NCBI GenBank assembly: GCA_028285315.1 | Contig: JANQPU010000156.1 | Location: 1 to 48,582 of the forward strand | DNA length: 48,582 nt | Direction of reading: 5' to 3' | DNA from: Acaryochloris sp. IP29b_bin.176 | GTDB taxonomy: Bacteria; Cyanobacteriota; Cyanobacteriia; Thermosynechococcales; Thermosynechococcaceae | Shown here: positions 45,164 to 48,582 of the stretch, one piece after another | Layout: every line of letters starts with the position of its first letter | Numbering within the stretch: position 1 is the first letter of the stretch | The notes under the pieces: generated by a model | The model's database searches: none | Seen by the model: only the letters and a program-made list of their open reading frames with translations | What the model was told of the DNA's origin: nothing | Made by a program: the position numbers and the translations under genes

Positions 45164-47863
45164 TTGGTTGTGGAAATCAATCAGAAAAAACAGGCCCGAC
45201 ATTTACTCATTTTTGAAGACAAAGAAGGGTTAAGGTTGGTGCCTCTAGAGGCATCTTCACATTCTTTAGGGCGTGATCCAACCAACTCTATTGTGCTGCA
45301 CTCCAAAGCAGTATCCCGTCAGCATGCCTTATTGCTGCGGGTGACCAGCTCCGATCCCAATAACTATGGTTTCTTGCTGATCGACGGAGACTTGCAAGGC
45401 CAACGTAGCACTAACGGGATTAAAGTGAATGGCGTTAAATGTCGTTCTCGCCGTCTTCAAGATCAGGATCTGCTAACTTTCGGTAACCACATTAAAGCCA
45501 GATATATTGCGGTCGTTCCCCAATCAGACGAGGAGTTTGAGGAGTATTGCCGCACCGCCGATCGCCAAGTGCTTTTTTCTCCACCCGCGTCTCAATCGAC
45601 CGTCGTCCCTGAACAACCATCAGCGCTAGAAGAAGAAGGCTTAGATGAAGCACCCCTGATCCGGCTAGCCTCGTTTCCTGAAATTACACCAAGCCCCATG
45701 TTGGAAATTAACCTAGATGGGGAACTGACTTACCTAAATCCAGCAGCCGTTAATGCCTTCCCAGAATTGCCTTTGCTAGGGATGCAGCATCCTACCTTAA
45801 ACGGCTTATTGAACTTAATTCAAACCTCTGATACCAACATCTTGGTCCGAGAAATTACCGTTGCAGACAAGATGTATGAGCAATCGATCCACTTTATTTC
45901 CGAAAGCGATCTAATTCGCTGTTGTGTGTTTGATATTACTGAGCGCAAATTGGCAGAAGCCGAACTTCGCAAACGAGATCGCCTCCTCCAGAGCGTGGCA
46001 CAGGCCACCACCCATCTTCTCGAAAATGTCGGTTATGATGCCATCGACACTGCTTTAGCCATTTTAGGGGAAGCAGCAGGTGTTGATCGCATTTGTATTT
46101 GCAAAAATCATACCCTACCTGGCACCGGTGAAAGTGCTACTAGCATGCGATTCGAATGGACTCGCGATTCTATTGAGCCTGTTCGGCATCGCCCCCATCG
46201 TCAAGAACAAAGCTATCACTCCCCCCATCTGAAGCGATGGTATCACTCCCTCACAGATGAAGTGACGATTCGGAGCTTGGTTCAAGAGTTACCAGAAGTC
46301 GAGCAAAATGTCTTAGCGCAAGACAATATCTTATCCATTTTGGTGGTTCCGATTATTGTCAATCATCGCTTTTGGGGTTTTATCGAACTTCATAATTGCA
46401 CCCGAGAATATCACTGGTCTTTACAAGAAGAGTCCATCTTGTTTGCCATGTCTGCCAGCATCAGCGCTGCTTTGCAACGCCAAGACAAAGAGGAAATTAT
46501 TCGTCATCAAGCCTTTCATGATGCCCTGACGGATCTGCCAAACCGAGTCTTATTTAATGATCGACTGAATCTTGCCTTGGCCTCTGCCCAGCGGAACAAT
46601 GGCAGTGTTGCCGTGATGTTTATGGATTTAGACCGCTTCAAGCTGATCAATGATACTTTAGGCCACTCAATTGGCGATGAGCTTCTCAAAGAGGTCGCGC
46701 TACGTCTGCAAGATTGCTTGCGGGATGGAGACACTGTTGCTCGGTGGGGTGGCGATGAGTTTACGGTTCTCTTGCCTAAAATTGATTCAGTGAACGACGC
46801 GATCAATACAGCTTACAGAATTTTAGACTCTTTAAAAGCTGCGTTCCTGATTCGTCGCCATGAATTATTTGTGACGACCAGTATTGGTATTGCCATTTAT
46901 CCGGAAGATGGCCAAGAGGCAGAAATTTTATTGCAAAATGCGGATGTCGCCCTGTATCGCAGCAAAGAATATGGGAGAGGAACTTGTCAGCTCTACAATC
47001 CCACCATGAATGCGAAGGAACAATTTGTTCTAGAAAATAGTTTGCGTCATGCCTTGGATAGAGATGAATTTATTCTTCACTATCAACCTAAGGTGAATAT
47101 TTGCACAGGTGAGATTGTCGGCCTAGAAGCCCTCGTGCGTTGGGAGCATCCAGAAATGGGCTTAGTCTCGCCAGCCACTTTTATTCCCATTGCTGAGGAA
47201 ACTGGCCTGATTGTGGAGCTAGGGGAATGGGTGTTGAGAACGGCCTGTCAACAAGCCGTCCGTTGGCATCAATTGGGATTAGCACCTTTATCCGTTGCCA
47301 TTAATCTATCTGCTCGGCAATTTTATCAACCCAATCTGGTCGAAATTGTCGCCCAGGTCTTAGAAAGTACGGGCCTAGATCCCGAACAACTAGAATTGGA
47401 AATTACCGAAACGATTGCGGTCAAAAATATGGAATTTGCCCAATCAATTCTCTGTAATTTGCAAGCGCTTGGCGTCCATATTGCAATGGATGATTTTGGT
47501 ACGGGTTATTCTTCTCTCAATTATCTGAAGCAACTGCCCTTCAACACTCTCAAAATTGATCAATCTTTTATTCAAGATTTAAAACCTGCTTCTAAAGATG
47601 TCGAAATTATCAACGCAGTGATTGCCTTAGGCAAAGGACTGGATTTGAAAGTTGTCGCTGAGGGTGTTGACAACGAAGAGCAGCTGGAACTGCTGAGGTC
47701 CCTTAACTGTGAAATTGTCCAAGGCTATTTGTTTAGCCGTCCCCTCAGCGTGGATAATATGACTGATATTTTGCAAGCCAACTGGCTACAACGCAATCAA
47801 TCTAAGTCGATGTTGCGGGCATTTGTGTCCAGTTCAGAATTGAGTCAATCGTCACCTCTTTAA
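45164..47863 (+). CDS. FHA-PAS-GAF-GGDEF-EAL cyclic-di-GMP signalling protein
   Basis: The 899-residue protein combines an N-terminal FHA phosphothreonine-binding domain (about 17-115: LGRDPTNS, SRQHALL, RSTNGIKVNG), a PAS-like segment (about 172-270), a GAF domain (about 280-435), GGDEF (about 445-605) and EAL (about 620-880). The cyclase motif GGDEF is intact at 529-533, with an RxxD inhibitory site (RDGD) five residues before it. The EAL motif is intact at 655-657, with DDFGTGYSSL later. It could therefore both make and degrade c-di-GMP, gated by a phosphorylated partner at the FHA. TTG and GTG starts two codons apart are both possible. It has its own 5' region. Confidence 0.92.
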   Translation: MVVEINQKKQARHLLIFEDKEGLRLVPLEASSHSLGRDPTNSIVLHSKAVSRQHALLLRVTSSDPNNYGFLLIDGDLQGQRSTNGIKVNGVKCRSRRLQDQDLLTFGNHIKARYIAVVPQSDEEFEEYCRTADRQVLFSPPASQSTVVPEQPSALEEEGLDEAPLIRLASFPEITPSPMLEINLDGELTYLNPAAVNAFPELPLLGMQHPTLNGLLNLIQTSDTNILVREITVADKMYEQSIHFISESDLIRCCVFDITERKLAEAELRKRDRLLQSVAQATTHLLENVGYDAIDTALAILGEAAGVDRICICKNHTLPGTGESATSMRFEWTRDSIEPVRHRPHRQEQSYHSPHLKRWYHSLTDEVTIRSLVQELPEVEQNVLAQDNILSILVVPIIVNHRFWGFIELHNCTREYHWSLQEESILFAMSASISAALQRQDKEEIIRHQAFHDALTDLPNRVLFNDRLNLALASAQRNNGSVAVMFMDLDRFKLINDTLGHSIGDELLKEVALRLQDCLRDGDTVARWGGDEFTVLLPKIDSVNDAINTAYRILDSLKAAFLIRRHELFVTTSIGIAIYPEDGQEAEILLQNADVALYRSKEYGRGTCQLYNPTMNAKEQFVLENSLRHALDRDEFILHYQPKVNICTGEIVGLEALVRWEHPEMGLVSPATFIPIAEETGLIVELGEWVLRTACQQAVRWHQLGLAPLSVAINLSARQFYQPNLVEIVAQVLESTGLDPEQLELEITETIAVKNMEFAQSILCNLQALGVHIAMDDFGTGYSSLNYLKQLPFNTLKIDQSFIQDLKPASKDVEIINAVIALGKGLDLKVVAEGVDNEEQLELLRSLNCEIVQGYLFSRPLSVDNMTDILQANWLQRNQSKSMLRAFVSSSELSQSSPL

Positions 47864-47986
47864 AGGCTATGACCACTTCGCTGCTCTATATCTAACCTAT
47901 CCATATCCCTAAAAAGCAGGAATGGTTATAGACGTTTGACAAGGAAATATAGTATCCTTGGATCTTGTGACTTTTTGTGAAAAATT

Positions 47987-48349
47987 ATGCACGCTGAGGA
48001 GATCATTCGCTCAATTGAAGCGGAGCATTTCAAAGAAAAATTACCAACCATCTATGTTGGTGATACTGTCCGAGTCGGAGTTCAAATCCGAGAAGGCAAT
48101 AAAGAGCGAACCCAGCCCTATGAAGGAACCGTCATCGCTAAGCGGCATGGTGGTATCAATGAGACCATCACTGTTCGGCGGATTTTTCAGGGTGTTGGCG
48201 TAGAGCGGGTTTTTCTCATTCACTCGCCTCGTATCACCAATATTAAGGTGGTCCGTCGAGGGAAGGTGCGCCGAGCCAAGCTGTATTATTTACGCGATCG
48301 CGTCGGCAAGGCAACTCGTGTCAAGCAACGGTTTGATCGAGAGCTGTAG
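47987..48349 (+). CDS. rplS: 50S ribosomal protein L19
   Basis: The 120-residue protein is full length, with the conserved core [55 protein letters not shown] and [24 protein letters not shown]19 sits at the 30S-50S interface. A TTGACA lies at 47936-47941 upstream, but I cannot fix the -10. In cyanobacteria rplS is commonly followed by tRNA-Trp and secE-nusG, and a tRNA-Trp is indeed next here. A small stem (TACCTT-AGC-AAGGTA, 48406-48420) lies between them. Confidence 0.97.
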   Translation: MHAEEIIRSIEAEHFKEKLPTIYVGDTVRVGVQIREGNKERTQPYEGTVIAKRHGGINETITVRRIFQGVGVERVFLIHSPRITNIKVVRRGKVRRAKLYYLRDRVGKATRVKQRFDREL

Positions 48350-48484
48350 AGGGTGTTTGATGTCATCGGTGCATTGCCCAACCAGCCTTGACCATCCACG
48401 AGTGCTACCTTAGCAAGGTAAACTTGAGAAAGTAGATAGGTCACATAAAACCCAAAACTACTCAGTCCACCTAGGTAGCCCCGT

Positions 48485-48557
48485 GCGCCTTTAGTTCAGT
48501 TGGTAGAACGCAGGTCTCCAAAACCTGATGTCGGGGGTTCGAGTCCTCCAGGGCGCG
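48485..48557 (+). tRNA. trnW: tRNA-Trp (CCA anticodon)
   Basis: The 73 bases fold as a tRNA. The acceptor arms are GCGCCTT (48485-48491) and AGGGCGC (48550-48556), with discriminator G. The D-arm contains AGTTCAGTTGGTAGAAC, the anticodon stem-loop is CAGGTCTCCAAAACCTG with anticodon CCA, and the T-loop has GGTTCGAGTCC. The 3' CCA is not encoded. Its place after rplS matches the usual cyanobacterial order before secE. Confidence 0.97.
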
Positions 48558-48582
48558 CTCAATTCAGATAGGTGTAGATGGG

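Overview
The window is a stretch of cyanobacterial chromosome. The evidence is ycf3 (photosystem I assembly), a BciB-type 8-vinyl chlorophyllide reductase, a pheophorbide a oxygenase-like Rieske protein, cyanobacterial-only families (DUF1823-, DUF3611- and HpsJ-like), 4-Cys-type kinases and many HIP1 octamers (GCGATCGC) scattered through genes. Base composition is close to half GC. An Acaryochloris-like genome is my best guess from general resemblance, but nothing in the window fixes the genus. I see no transposase, integrase, phage gene, CRISPR array or rRNA.

Layout. Positions 1-6500 hold a secreted small protein, ispF, a ROK sugar kinase, pyrG, an orphan TRAP-type solute-binding lipoprotein and a membrane metal-hydrolase-like protein. 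Positions 6900-11600 hold a kinase-fold/FGE-sulfatase fusion with a degraded kinase active site and a large SbcC/SMC-like ATPase. Positions 11800-20750 hold small hypotheticals, a CPBP protease, ycf3, an EamA permease, a DUF389 membrane protein and a secreted propeller-like protein.

Positions 20800-26215 are the best understood system: an NtcA-like site, a guanidine-I (ykkC) riboswitch with an intrinsic terminator, then guanidine hydrolase (gdmH), two nickel chaperones of the HypA/HypB type (ghaA, ghaB), and a substrate-binding protein, permease and ATPase. Together these would sense, import and hydrolyse guanidine as a nitrogen source.

Positions 33421 back to 26223 (minus strand) form one tightly packed run. 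It contains a small unknown protein, a ketoacyl synthase III-like enzyme, a heme-oxygenase-like diiron-oxidase-type protein and an unknown 294-residue protein. These are followed by a receptor-like Ser/Thr kinase with TPRs, anmK and an unknown. The first four genes look like a compact, uncharacterised fatty-acyl-derived biosynthetic cassette and are my main candidate for something new.

Positions 33675-48582 carry a TPR protein, a minus-strand run with the Rieske oxygenase and bciB plus two conserved cyanobacterial proteins, an HpsJ-like protein, murF, rph, a CobO-like protein lacking its P-loop, dcd, a 2OG-Fe(II) oxygenase, cobK, an FHA-PAS-GAF-GGDEF-EAL signalling protein, rplS and tRNA-Trp(CCA).
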